A stretch of DNA of 64,000 nt from Fibrobacter sp. UWR2. Lineage in GTDB: Bacteria > Fibrobacterota > Fibrobacteria > Fibrobacterales > Fibrobacteraceae. The DNA is taken from contig NZ_MWQE01000002.1 in assembly GCF_002210285.1 (NCBI RefSeq), positions 186,001 through 250,000 on the forward strand, given 5' to 3'. Under the pieces are notes generated by a model. The model worked only from the letters and a program-made list of their open reading frames with translations, made no database searches and was not told where the DNA came from. Positions 1-8,491 of the stretch are shown piece by piece (position 1 is the first letter of the stretch; each line of letters starts with the position of its first letter). Made by a program: the position numbers and the translations under genes.

Positions 1-1603
<1,603 letters not shown>

Positions 1604-1640
1604 GGCAATCTCCTAGTTTGAAATTTTTCGTTATGCCATA

Positions 1641-1657
1641 TGCAAAATGCATGCCAA
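1641..1657 (-). promoter_or_regulatory. Sigma-54 promoter of glnN
   Basis: Read on the minus strand the site is TTGGCATGCATTTTGCA, with GG and GC separated by exactly ten bases as required by RpoN holoenzyme. The predicted start site is about 12 bases downstream, leaving a leader of roughly 25 bases before the glnN ATG at 1603. Three other copies of this pattern occur in the window. Confidence 0.82.
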
Positions 1658-1751
1658 AAACAAAAAATTGGCGAAATCCTTGCAAAAGCGGCAAATGTTG
1701 GCTTATTACAAAAAATTGAGGATTTCCAAAAAATGAAAAAACGTTTTGTGC

Positions 1752-1768
1752 TTTACGGATTATGTAAA
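1752..1768 (-). promoter_or_regulatory. Possible enhancer site for a nitrogen activator (TTTAC-N7-GTAAA)
   Basis: An inverted repeat TTTAC/GTAAA lies about 95-125 bases upstream of the glnN sigma-54 promoter, where NtrC-like enhancer-binding proteins usually bind. A longer repeat of the same core (GACTTTTAC/GTAAAAGTC) sits at a similar distance from the glnB sigma-54 promoter at 62987-63040. The role is inferred from position and sequence only. The site also lies inside the shared intergenic region with the zinc regulator. Confidence 0.35.
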
Positions 1769-1780
1769 TCATCTGGAGGT

Positions 1781-1839
1781 GAATTTGACAATCATTTGCA
1801 AATTGACTATATTTGAATTTGCGAATGAATTGCAAATTC
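1781..1839 (+). promoter_or_regulatory. Candidate Zur/Fur operators
   Basis: There is a perfect inverted repeat GAATTTGC-N9-GCAAATTC at 1815-1839. Just before it is a near copy, GAATTTG at 1781-1787 with CAAATTG at 1799-1805. Both lie 40-95 bases ahead of the Fur-family regulator gene that opens the zinc operon, the usual place for autoregulatory Zur boxes. The two sites sit about half a repeat apart and could be bound cooperatively. Confidence 0.55.
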
Positions 1840-1877
1840 GTTTTTTGGCGAGACTCGCCACGGATCTGGAGACTGGT

Positions 1878-2276
1878 GTGGAATACAAGACACAAACACG
1901 GCAGATGATAATGGATTATATGGCCGAAAATCCCGATAGGATTTTCATGGCTTCCGAAATTGCCAAAAGTCTGTCCGAGGTTTCGCTGAGTACCATCTAC
2001 AGGAACCTTTCCCGTCTCGAAAAAGCGGGGATAATCCAGATTGTCGGTGCGGCCGAAAATAACGAATTGCAATACCGCTACACGGGCCCGGGTCGCTGCG
2101 AAGAAAAGATGCACCTCTTGTGCAAGGAATGTGGCAAGTTCTACCATCTCGAAGGCCCCGCGCTCAAGGTGCTGCAACTTTCGGTGCAGCGCAGCGGATT
2201 CGAACTAGACCAACAGCAGTCCGTGTTATTGGGCAGATGTGCCGGCTGCTCCCGGAGGCGCATGCGACATGGTTAA
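1878..2276 (+). CDS. zur: Fur-family metalloregulator, probably the zinc sensor Zur
   Basis: A 132-residue repressor of the Fur superfamily. I place the start at GTG 1878 because GGAG lies six bases upstream and the product then has the usual Fur length. The upstream in-frame extension runs through the candidate operators. The N-terminal winged helix is clear (TRQMIMDYMAEN, then LSEVSLSTIYRNLSRLEKAG). Two CxxC pairs for a structural zinc follow, CKEC near residue 80 and CAGC near the C-terminus, with HLLCKECGKFYHLE typical of Zur/PerR-like members. It is followed directly by znuACB, so zinc repression of this operon is the likely job. Iron or manganese sensing cannot be excluded from sequence. 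Confidence 0.85.
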   Translation: MEYKTQTRQMIMDYMAENPDRIFMASEIAKSLSEVSLSTIYRNLSRLEKAGIIQIVGAAENNELQYRYTGPGRCEEKMHLLCKECGKFYHLEGPALKVLQLSVQRSGFELDQQQSVLLGRCAGCSRRRMRHG

Positions 2277-2535
2277 GGCTCTGTTCGGCAAGTTTCTGGT
2301 TGTACTCGCGTCGCTTTATGTATCTCGGCACCTGGAACACCATTGCCACGGCGAACACTGCCATGTTTGCCACCACATCCACCGATGCCTTGAGTTTATT
2401 TCGGTTTGCATGGAACTGGTCGTCGAGCCCTTCGAACTCGCCCTGAGCGGGGTCTTTTTCAGGCTCCCTCGTGTCAAGTTCCCCAAAACACAAATCACCA
2501 CCCTCGTTTCACAAAAAGTCCTACTGCTGAATTGA
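2269..2535 (+). CDS. Small membrane protein with His/Cys cluster, zinc operon
   Basis: An 88-residue protein whose ATG at 2269 overlaps the end of the regulator by eight bases and has GGAGG upstream. The N-terminus (MVKALFGKFLVVLASLYVS) is a signal anchor or signal peptide. Next comes a dense cluster HLEHHCHGEHCHVCHHIHRC at about residues 21-40, carrying eight His and four Cys, then a second hydrophobic stretch. The core HCxGExCxVC recalls small unnamed proteins seen beside zinc transporters in anaerobes, but that is from memory. Being translationally coupled to the regulator and ahead of znuA suggests a role in envelope zinc capture or delivery. The function is unknown. Confidence 0.7.
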   Translation: MVKALFGKFLVVLASLYVSRHLEHHCHGEHCHVCHHIHRCLEFISVCMELVVEPFELALSGVFFRLPRVKFPKTQITTLVSQKVLLLN

Positions 2536-2619
2536 TGATTGCCGCCCCCAAAACGACAAGCGGCATTAAACCGCACTCCGATATCAACAACATTTGTCCA
2601 TGAGGACAAGGGACTTTAT

Positions 2620-3618
2620 ATGAAAAAATTTGCATTCCTTGCATTTTTGATTTTTTTTGCAGCATTCATGCTGTCCGCTTGCGAAACGGAATCTGGTAAG
2701 AAGGACGTTTCCCAAAAGAAAATCTCTATCGTCGCAACAATCTACCCGCAATATGACTGGCTCAAGAACATCCTGGGCGAGCGCGCAGACTCCGTAGACC
2801 TGAAACTGCTCATCAAGAACGGCACCGACCTGCACAGTTACAAGTCGTCGGCACAGGACATCGCCGCCATCGCCGGCGCAGACATGGTCGTTTACGTGGG
2901 CGGAGAATCCGATGACTGGATCAAGAAGGCTCTGGAAGCCACCCCGAAGGCGGGCCGCGTACAGGTGAACCTCATGGAGGCGCTTGGCGACCGCGTTAAG
3001 GAAGAAGAAATCGTGGAGGGCATGCAGGCCGAAGAAGAGCATCACGAGCACGCCGAGGAGCACCACCACGAAGAGGAAGAAGCCGAAAACGACGAGCATA
3101 TTTGGCTTTCGTTAATAAATGCAAAAATGCTCGTAGGCAGCCTCGCTGAAGCCCTTGCCAAAATCGATACCGCAAATGCGGAAACCTACAAGACGAACGT
3201 CGCCAACTTTACGGCCAAGCTGGATGAACTCAACGGTGCATATGCTGCGGCCGTATCCGAAGCGAGTAACAAGACCATTCTGTTTGGCGACAGGTTCCCG
3301 TTTCGCTATATGGTGGACGATTATGGCATTAAGTATTTTGCCGCGTTTGTTGGGTGTTCCGCCGAGAGCGAGGCGAGCTTTGAGACGGTTACGTTCCTTG
3401 CGGGGAAGATGGATTCTCTACAACTGCCCGCCATCTTCACGATTGACGGGAGCAACGGGAAAATCGCCCGCACCATCCTCGAAGCGAGCAAGAAATCCAG
3501 GAACGCGCAGGTCCTGACGCTCAACTCGATGCAGTCGGTAAAGGAAAACCAGGCCGGCGAAGATTACCTGAGCATCATGAAGTCCAACCTGGAAGTCTTG
3601 AAACAGGCTTTGAAATAA
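2620..3618 (+). CDS. znuA: ZnuA-type zinc-binding lipoprotein
   Basis: Solute-binding protein of cluster A-I metal ABC transporters, 332 residues. I start at ATG 2620 because it gives a clean lipoprotein signal ending in LSAC with Cys21 as lipidation site. The frame is open further upstream but has no reason to be used. Between the two lobes there is a His- and Glu-rich loop (about residues 135-160, with HHEH and HHH) typical of ZnuA rather than manganese-binding homologues. Candidate metal ligands are the His in TDLHSYK and the His in NDEHIWLS. It feeds the ZnuB channel powered by ZnuC, encoded immediately downstream. A short TTGTCC/GGACAA hairpin sits over the ribosome-binding area. Confidence 0.93.
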   Translation: MKKFAFLAFLIFFAAFMLSACETESGKKDVSQKKISIVATIYPQYDWLKNILGERADSVDLKLLIKNGTDLHSYKSSAQDIAAIAGADMVVYVGGESDDWIKKALEATPKAGRVQVNLMEALGDRVKEEEIVEGMQAEEEHHEHAEEHHHEEEEAENDEHIWLSLINAKMLVGSLAEALAKIDTANAETYKTNVANFTAKLDELNGAYAAAVSEASNKTILFGDRFPFRYMVDDYGIKYFAAFVGCSAESEASFETVTFLAGKMDSLQLPAIFTIDGSNGKIARTILEASKKSRNAQVLTLNSMQSVKENQAGEDYLSIMKSNLEVLKQALK

Positions 3619-3634
3619 TCAAGAAAGAACGAAT

Positions 3635-4291
3635 ATGAACGAACTAATCCCTCTGATAAAATGCCGCCAGCTGACCCTCGGCTATGGAAGCAAGGACCTG
3701 GTCCGTGATTTGGACTACGAAGTGAACGTTGAGGATTACCTCTGCATCATCGGCCGTAACGGATCCGGCAAGACGACGTTCCTCCGTGGAATCGCCGGCC
3801 TGCTCAAGCCCAAGTCGGGCAGTATCGAACTCTGCGATGGTCTGAAGCGTAGCGAAATCGGTTACCTGCCGCAGATGACGGTTGTTCAGAAGGATTTTCC
3901 GGCTTCGGTCGAAGAGATTGTGCTGTCGGCATTCCAGGGCAAGCACCGCCTGCTGCCGTTTTATGGACGGGACCAGCGGGACCGCGCCATGGAATGCATG
4001 GCGCTTACCCGCACCGAAAGTTTGCGCAAGTCGTGCTTCCGCGAACTTTCGGGAGGCCAAAAGCAGCGCGTGCTTTTGGCCCGGGCCCTCTGCGCTGCAG
4101 AACGCCTGCTGCTCCTTGACGAACCGGTGACGGGCCTCGACCCCGAATCATCGGAGACGATGTACCGCGTCATCAAGGACCTGCACAAGAAAGGGATGAC
4201 TATTGTCATGGTGACCCACGATGTGGATGCCGCCCTAGACGATGCCACCCGTGTGATGAACTTCGACCAGATTTCCGTGAAGGGGAAATAG
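3635..4291 (+). CDS. znuC: Zinc ABC transporter ATPase ZnuC
   Basis: A 218-residue ABC ATPase energising zinc import. Walker A is GRNGSGKTT at residues 40-48, the signature LSGGQKQR is near residue 138, Walker B is RLLLLDEP, and the H-loop is in VMVTHDVD. It starts 16 bases after znuA and ends two bases before znuB, an operon arrangement that fixes its role despite the generic fold. It is shorter than E. coli ZnuC and lacks that protein's C-terminal extension. Confidence 0.92.
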   Translation: MNELIPLIKCRQLTLGYGSKDLVRDLDYEVNVEDYLCIIGRNGSGKTTFLRGIAGLLKPKSGSIELCDGLKRSEIGYLPQMTVVQKDFPASVEEIVLSAFQGKHRLLPFYGRDQRDRAMECMALTRTESLRKSCFRELSGGQKQRVLLARALCAAERLLLLDEPVTGLDPESSETMYRVIKDLHKKGMTIVMVTHDVDAALDDATRVMNFDQISVKGK

Positions 4292-4293
4292 CC

Positions 4294-5145
4294 ATGCCAG
4301 AAATCATCGAAAAACTATCGTTCTACCTGGATTTCCCTTTCGTGCAGTACGCGATTATCGTAGGCGTACTCGTTTCGCTCTGTTCTTCGCTCCTGGGCGT
4401 GACGCTCGTACTCAAGCGCTACTCCTATATCGGTGACGGCCTTTCGCACGTGGCCTTCGGCGCACTCGCTATTGCATCGGTGCTAAAGCTTACGAACAAC
4501 ATGCTGCTGATTTTGCCCGTAACCATAGCTGTAGCAATACTCCTGCTCTGCACCGGGAAAAACGCACGCATCAAGGGCGATGCCGCGGTCGCCATGGTAT
4601 CGGTCGGCGCGCTTGCCATCGGTTACTTGCTGATGAATATCTTTTCGACTTCGGCGAATATTTCCGGTGACGTTTGCACTACGCTTTTCGGTTCCACATC
4701 GATTCTCACCTTGAAGGCAGAAGAAGTCTACCTGTGCATCGCGCTCTCTTGCGTTGTCATCTTCTGCTTTATCCTGTTTTACAATAAGATATTCACCATC
4801 ACCTTCGACGAGAATTTCGCACGGGCCACAGGTGTCAACACCACGATTTTTAACCTGCTGATTGCGGTCATCGTAGCCGTTATCATCGTACTTGCCATGA
4901 ACCTTGTGGGTGCGCTCCTGGTATCGGCACTCGTTGTATTCCCGGCACTTTCGGCAATGCGTACGTTCAAGAGTTTCTTCTCTGTAACGATTGCGGCAGC
5001 AACCATCTCGGTAATCTGTTCGCTTATCGGTATCGTGATAGCCATTCTCGCAGGGACCCCAGTAGGTTCCACCATCGTGGCGGCGGATATCGTAGTTTTC
5101 GGCCTATTCTACCTGATAGGCATCGCACGAAACGGCGGTAACTAA
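4294..5145 (+). CDS. znuB: Zinc ABC transporter permease ZnuB
   Basis: A 283-residue membrane permease of the ABC-3 family with about eight hydrophobic segments. The family sequence SSLLGVTLVLKRYSYIGDGLSHVAFGALAI lies near residues 30-60; I refer to its SLLGV and GDGLSHVAFG parts as diagnostic. The C-terminal GTPVGSTIVAADIVVFGLFY is also typical. It forms the inner-membrane channel for zinc delivered by ZnuA. Its stop is one base from the start of the next gene, so that gene is part of the same transcript. Confidence 0.92.
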   Translation: MPEIIEKLSFYLDFPFVQYAIIVGVLVSLCSSLLGVTLVLKRYSYIGDGLSHVAFGALAIASVLKLTNNMLLILPVTIAVAILLLCTGKNARIKGDAAVAMVSVGALAIGYLLMNIFSTSANISGDVCTTLFGSTSILTLKAEEVYLCIALSCVVIFCFILFYNKIFTITFDENFARATGVNTTIFNLLIAVIVAVIIVLAMNLVGALLVSALVVFPALSAMRTFKSFFSVTIAAATISVICSLIGIVIAILAGTPVGSTIVAADIVVFGLFYLIGIARNGGN

Positions 5146-5146
5146 G

Positions 5147-5602
5147 TTGTCTAAACATTTCATAAAAACGGTCATCGCACTGATCGCCGTGCTTCTGCTC
5201 GCCCTGAACGCCTCCGCTAAGGATTCCGGCGGGAATGCGCCCAAGAAAATCGACGTCGACCTCACCCGCATGAGCGGCACCATGGTCTACGCGCAGGTTT
5301 ACCAGATGGTAACGCACCCCGGCAAATATGTCGGCAAGCGCATCAAGATGAAGGGAGTCTTTTCGAGTTATTATGATGATGTCGTCAAAAAGCGCTTTTA
5401 CGGCTGCGTAATCGCAGATGCGCTCGCATGCTGCTCGCAGGGGCTAGCGTTCGAACTGGCTAAATCGCGCAAGTACCCCGAGGAATTCCCCGATGAAGGC
5501 ACGCAAATCACCATTATCGGCGACTTCGACTATGTCGTAGAAGAAGGCGAAGACGACGTCTCCTACGCCGTCATCCGCAACGCAAAAATGTCAAACGAGT
5601 AA
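5147..5602 (+). CDS. Exported protein with Cys-Cys motif, last gene of zinc operon
   Basis: A 151-residue protein starting at TTG 5147, one base after the znuB stop; no better start is available. The N-terminus (MSKHFIKTVIALIAVLLLALNASA) is a signal peptide. The mature part looks like a small OB-fold domain: GKYVGKRIKMKGVFSSY, then YGCVIADALACCSQGLAFEL with a vicinal Cys pair, then GTQITIIGDFDYV. The pattern loosely recalls the C-terminal domain of DUF1980-type proteins, but I am not sure of the family. Its place in a zinc operon and the Cys pair suggest periplasmic metal handling. Confidence 0.75.
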   Translation: MSKHFIKTVIALIAVLLLALNASAKDSGGNAPKKIDVDLTRMSGTMVYAQVYQMVTHPGKYVGKRIKMKGVFSSYYDDVVKKRFYGCVIADALACCSQGLAFELAKSRKYPEEFPDEGTQITIIGDFDYVVEEGEDDVSYAVIRNAKMSNE

Positions 5603-5609
5603 ATGAAGA

Positions 5610-5645
5610 ATGTGGGCCTGTGCAGGGCGCATTTATTCTTTTTTT
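5610..5645 (+). terminator. Intrinsic terminator after the zinc operon
   Basis: An imperfect hairpin (ATGTG pairing with CGCAT, and CCTG pairing with CAGG around a TG loop) is followed by TTATTCTTTTTTT. It separates the zinc operon from the NicO gene, which has its own AT-rich upstream segment. Confidence 0.55.
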
Positions 5646-5686
5646 ATTTATATTAGAAACGACGGCTGTGATTGTGCCGATGCATT

Positions 5687-6727
5687 ATGAAAAAGTCTAT
5701 TGTATTTTTGCTTGTCCTTTTGATTGCGGTGGCTGCTTCGGCAGCTGTCAAGAAAAAACGTTTTGATATCGGCGGGGGAGATGCGCCTGCCGCGACTGAG
5801 GTCGTCGCGCCTGCGGACGATTCGGTTTCTGCTGCGGCTGTTGCATCGGAGGCTGCTGCGGAACCCGCTGTTGCGAAATCGGTGACTGCGCCTAAAAAGC
5901 CTTCTGAAAAAACACGCTCTTTCTATATAGTTATTGCGCAGGAACAGAAGGTTCTTCGTGAAAAGTTGACTGCTGCGATTTCTGCAATGAAAAGTGGCGA
6001 CTGGGGCGCTATCTGGAAATTCCTTCTCATTTGCCTTGTGTATGGTATGCTGCACGCGCTTGGCCCCGGACACGGGAAGTCAATTGTCGTGGGCTACTTT
6101 ATCGCCCGACGTGGCCGCTGGCGGCAGGGTGTTGCGCTTGGCGCTGGCATTACCGTAACGCACACGATGAGTGCTGTATTGTTGCTGCTTGTCTTGTATG
6201 CGATTTTCAAGGCGACGGTATTCAATGCGTTCGAGACGGGCCGCATCGGAATTGAACGCGCGAGTTATGCGCTCATTATGCTCACGGGTGTGTTGCTGGT
6301 GGTGCTTGGAATCAAGGATTTTGTGACGCAGCGGAAGCAGGCTAAAATAACTGCGGAAGGTGTTGTCACGGAACCAGGTTCGGGAAATGCGCTTCCGCCG
6401 GTTGCCCGCTGGCGAGAAATTATCGGGGTTGCCGCCGTCACGGGAATCGTGCCCTGCCCGGCTGTGGCGCTGATTGTGCTGTTCTGCCTGCTGAATTCCA
6501 TGGTGGCGCTGTCGCTCCTGGGCGCACTTGTCATTTGCATTGGCATGACGATTACGAATGTAGCCTTTGGCATTGCGGCCGTGGCATTCCGCAAGGGAAT
6601 TGACAAGGGAAGTGCCCACACCCGTATTGCGACAAAAATATACACCGTCGCGACTCTCGCGGGCGGTGTCATTATCTTTATTTCGGGACTGTTACTGTTT
6701 ACGAACCAGTTTGCGGGTCGCGTGTAG
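5687..6727 (+). CDS. NicO/RcnA-family divalent metal transporter
   Basis: A 346-residue inner-membrane protein starting at ATG 5687, where a signal-peptide-like N-terminus begins (MKKSIVFLLVLLIAVAASAA). An Ala/Val-rich, probably periplasmic segment follows to about residue 75. The membrane core carries the NicO hallmarks LVYGMLHALGPGHGKS and GITVTHTMSAV, with His residues placed as in nickel/cobalt exporters and permeases of the RcnA/NicO class. A second half has GIVPCPAVALIVLF. About six to seven membrane segments are visible. It follows the zinc operon after a terminator, so it may belong to the same homeostasis network. The metal (Ni, Co or Zn) and the direction cannot be read from sequence. 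Confidence 0.85.
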   Translation: MKKSIVFLLVLLIAVAASAAVKKKRFDIGGGDAPAATEVVAPADDSVSAAAVASEAAAEPAVAKSVTAPKKPSEKTRSFYIVIAQEQKVLREKLTAAISAMKSGDWGAIWKFLLICLVYGMLHALGPGHGKSIVVGYFIARRGRWRQGVALGAGITVTHTMSAVLLLLVLYAIFKATVFNAFETGRIGIERASYALIMLTGVLLVVLGIKDFVTQRKQAKITAEGVVTEPGSGNALPPVARWREIIGVAAVTGIVPCPAVALIVLFCLLNSMVALSLLGALVICIGMTITNVAFGIAAVAFRKGIDKGSAHTRIATKIYTVATLAGGVIIFISGLLLFTNQFAGRV

Positions 6728-6748
6728 TAAGCGGCGCCGCAAGTGGCT

Positions 6749-7144
6749 TTATTCTGCGCTTTCCATCTCGTTAATCAGCTGGATATTGTACAGTTTTTGC
6801 ACCTGTAAAATATCGAGGATGACGGCGATGCGCTCGTAAGTCGTGCCCTTGTCGATTTTTATGGCGACAGGGGATTTCTTATTCTGCACCGTTGCTGCCT
6901 TTTCGCGGAGTTCGTCGGGCGTGCCGCGCTGTCCGTTAAAGGCGAGTTCCGTTTCCGAAAGCTCTATGTACAGGCCTTCGGGCGTGTCGCGCTTGACTTC
7001 GCTCTGCGTCTCGGGCAAGATGAGTTTGAGTACCGATTCGTCTTGCTTGAAGACGGATGTCACCAGGAAAAACACCAGCAGCAAGAAGACGCAGTCAATC
7101 AGAGGCGTCATGTCGGGCCGGATTCGGCGGGTACGCTTTGCCAT
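6749..7144 (-). CDS. exbD: ExbD/TolR-type proton channel subunit
   Basis: A 131-residue single-pass inner-membrane protein. The N-terminal TPLIDCVFLLLVFFLVTSVF holds the conserved Asp in the membrane helix that carries protons in ExbD/TolR. A periplasmic domain follows. It starts one base after exbB stops and lies at the end of the six-gene operon running down from 12873. With ExbB it energises the TonB encoded just upstream in the same operon. Confidence 0.92.
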   Translation of the reverse strand: MAKRTRRIRPDMTPLIDCVFLLLVFFLVTSVFKQDESVLKLILPETQSEVKRDTPEGLYIELSETELAFNGQRGTPDELREKAATVQNKKSPVAIKIDKGTTYERIAVILDILQVQKLYNIQLINEMESAE

Positions 7145-7726
7145 TTATGCATCCTCGTTTGTGGCATCGGCGCTCTGAGAACGAAGGTGATCTTTCTCCT
7201 TCAAAATGCGGCCTAGCTGCAAAAGCACGTCGTTTTCCACATTGTCCTGTTCCGATTCCATGCGGGCGTTCAGGTAGTTGAACGCAATGACGTGCGGAAT
7301 GGCGACTACGAGGCCAATCACCGTCGTAATGAGGGCGAGCTTGATGCCTGTAGCGAATGCACCTGCGTCAGAAAGTCCCGAAACGGCGATGACGCTGAAG
7401 GCGTTGAAGATGCCGAATACGGTGCCCAAAAGGCCGAGCAGCGGAGAGATGCTTGCAATATTTTCAATCGTAGTCATACCCTTCTGTAGCGGTGAGAAGG
7501 CGAGCGCGATTTCGGTGCGGATACTTTCGATGATGATGTGGTGATCGGTGTTGTGCGTGACTACGCGGTGCAGGATTTTGGATGGCAGGCGGTTACGTAT
7601 GCTTCTGTTGAAAAGAATCAGCGAGATAACCTTCCATACGATTATGGAATAACCGACGAAGTTCATCGCCACGAGCACGTAGGCGATAACGCCGCCCTGT
7701 TGAATAAAGTCTAAGATGTAGTTCAT
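7145..7726 (-). CDS. exbB: ExbB/TolQ/MotA-type proton channel subunit
   Basis: A 193-residue three-helix inner-membrane protein. It opens with MNYILDFIQQGGVIAYVLVAMNF and contains the family block SPLLGLLGTVFGIFNAF, followed by a third helix region GIKLALITTVIGLVVAIPH. It forms the pentameric channel around ExbD that harvests the proton gradient for TonB. The neighbours tonB and exbD on the same strand make this assignment secure. TolQ is less likely because no TolA, TolB or Pal gene is present. Confidence 0.92.
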   Translation of the reverse strand: MNYILDFIQQGGVIAYVLVAMNFVGYSIIVWKVISLILFNRSIRNRLPSKILHRVVTHNTDHHIIIESIRTEIALAFSPLQKGMTTIENIASISPLLGLLGTVFGIFNAFSVIAVSGLSDAGAFATGIKLALITTVIGLVVAIPHVIAFNYLNARMESEQDNVENDVLLQLGRILKEKDHLRSQSADATNEDA

Positions 7727-7731
7727 TTTTA

Positions 7732-7760
7732 TGTCATTCCGGCCTCCGAGCCGGAATCTC
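7732..7760 (-). repeat. Dispersed palindromic repeat, copy 1
   Basis: On the minus strand it reads GAGATTCCGGCTCGGAGG followed by CCGGAATGACA. The palindromic stem is flanked by GAGAT on one side and ATGACA on the other. Related copies lie at 13383-13409, 16214-16241 and 31601-31628. It fills the short gap between tonB and exbB and may shape the transcript there. Confidence 0.7.
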
Positions 7761-7762
7761 CT

Positions 7763-8482
7763 TTATTGGTGAAGGTTATACTTGATTGGAATCTCCATTT
7801 TCCATGTCTCTTTGCCGAGTACAGTTGGAATCGGATCAAACTTGGGTACGGCTTGCACGGCGGCAAGTGCGCTTTCGTTCAGCGAGGAATACGGGCAAGG
7901 CTTTGCGACAACTGCACCGCTGATGCTTCCGTCTTTTGCGACCGTGAACTGGACGCGCACGGTGCCTTCTTGCTTTAAGCGACGGGCTGTAGCGGGGTAG
8001 TCCTTCTGCTTTTCAAAAGCTTTGCTCAGCCCCACCAAATAGGCGCGAGTCACCTTCATCAGTGAATCCTTCGATGGTTTCGGTGGTGGCGGTGGCGGCG
8101 GGGGTGGAGGAGGAGCCACGGGCTCGGGAGGCGCTTCGACAACGGGTTCCGCGTCCGTAACCACGATCGGTTCCGGCTCTGGCTCCGGTTCAGGTTCCGG
8201 CACCGTATCTTGCACGATGTTCGGGATAATCTTTGCGCGGACCACCTTCTTCACGATTTTCTTGACTTCGGGCGGGGGCGGAGGCGGCTGTAGCAGCAGG
8301 CGCTCCACATGAATCACCTCGGCGTCTTCGCGGGTGGTAACTACCTGCGTTCGCTTCAAAAATCCCCAGGCGTAAAAGCCCGCGTGCAACAAGACGGCGA
8401 TAACAATGCCAAAGCAAAATACACGCCGCATCGTGAATGCGGAATACGGGTTGCGGGGCTTCGATTCAAATTCAAAATTCAT
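7763..8482 (-). CDS. tonB: TonB energy-transducing protein
   Basis: A 239-residue periplasm-spanning protein. A membrane anchor near residues 20-45 (VFCFGIVIAVLLHAGFYAW) is followed by LLQPPPPPPEVKK, a run of Pro-Glu repeats and a second polyproline tract. The C-terminal TonB domain includes YPATARRLKQEGTVRVQFTV and a late SLNESALAAVQAVPKFDPIP. It passes energy from ExbBD to outer-membrane receptors. Within this operon its partner may be the barrel encoded at 8492-9703. The receptor at 29129 is another candidate client. Confidence 0.94.
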   Translation of the reverse strand: MNFEFESKPRNPYSAFTMRRVFCFGIVIAVLLHAGFYAWGFLKRTQVVTTREDAEVIHVERLLLQPPPPPPEVKKIVKKVVRAKIIPNIVQDTVPEPEPEPEPEPIVVTDAEPVVEAPPEPVAPPPPPPPPPPPKPSKDSLMKVTRAYLVGLSKAFEKQKDYPATARRLKQEGTVRVQFTVAKDGSISGAVVAKPCPYSSLNESALAAVQAVPKFDPIPTVLGKETWKMEIPIKYNLHQ

Positions 8483-8491
8483 TAGATCTTA

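Noticed and set aside
6749-8482. Tol-Pal system in place of TonB-ExbBD
   Set aside because: The third protein has the Pro-Glu repeats and C-terminal domain of TonB, and no tolB, pal or tolA is present.
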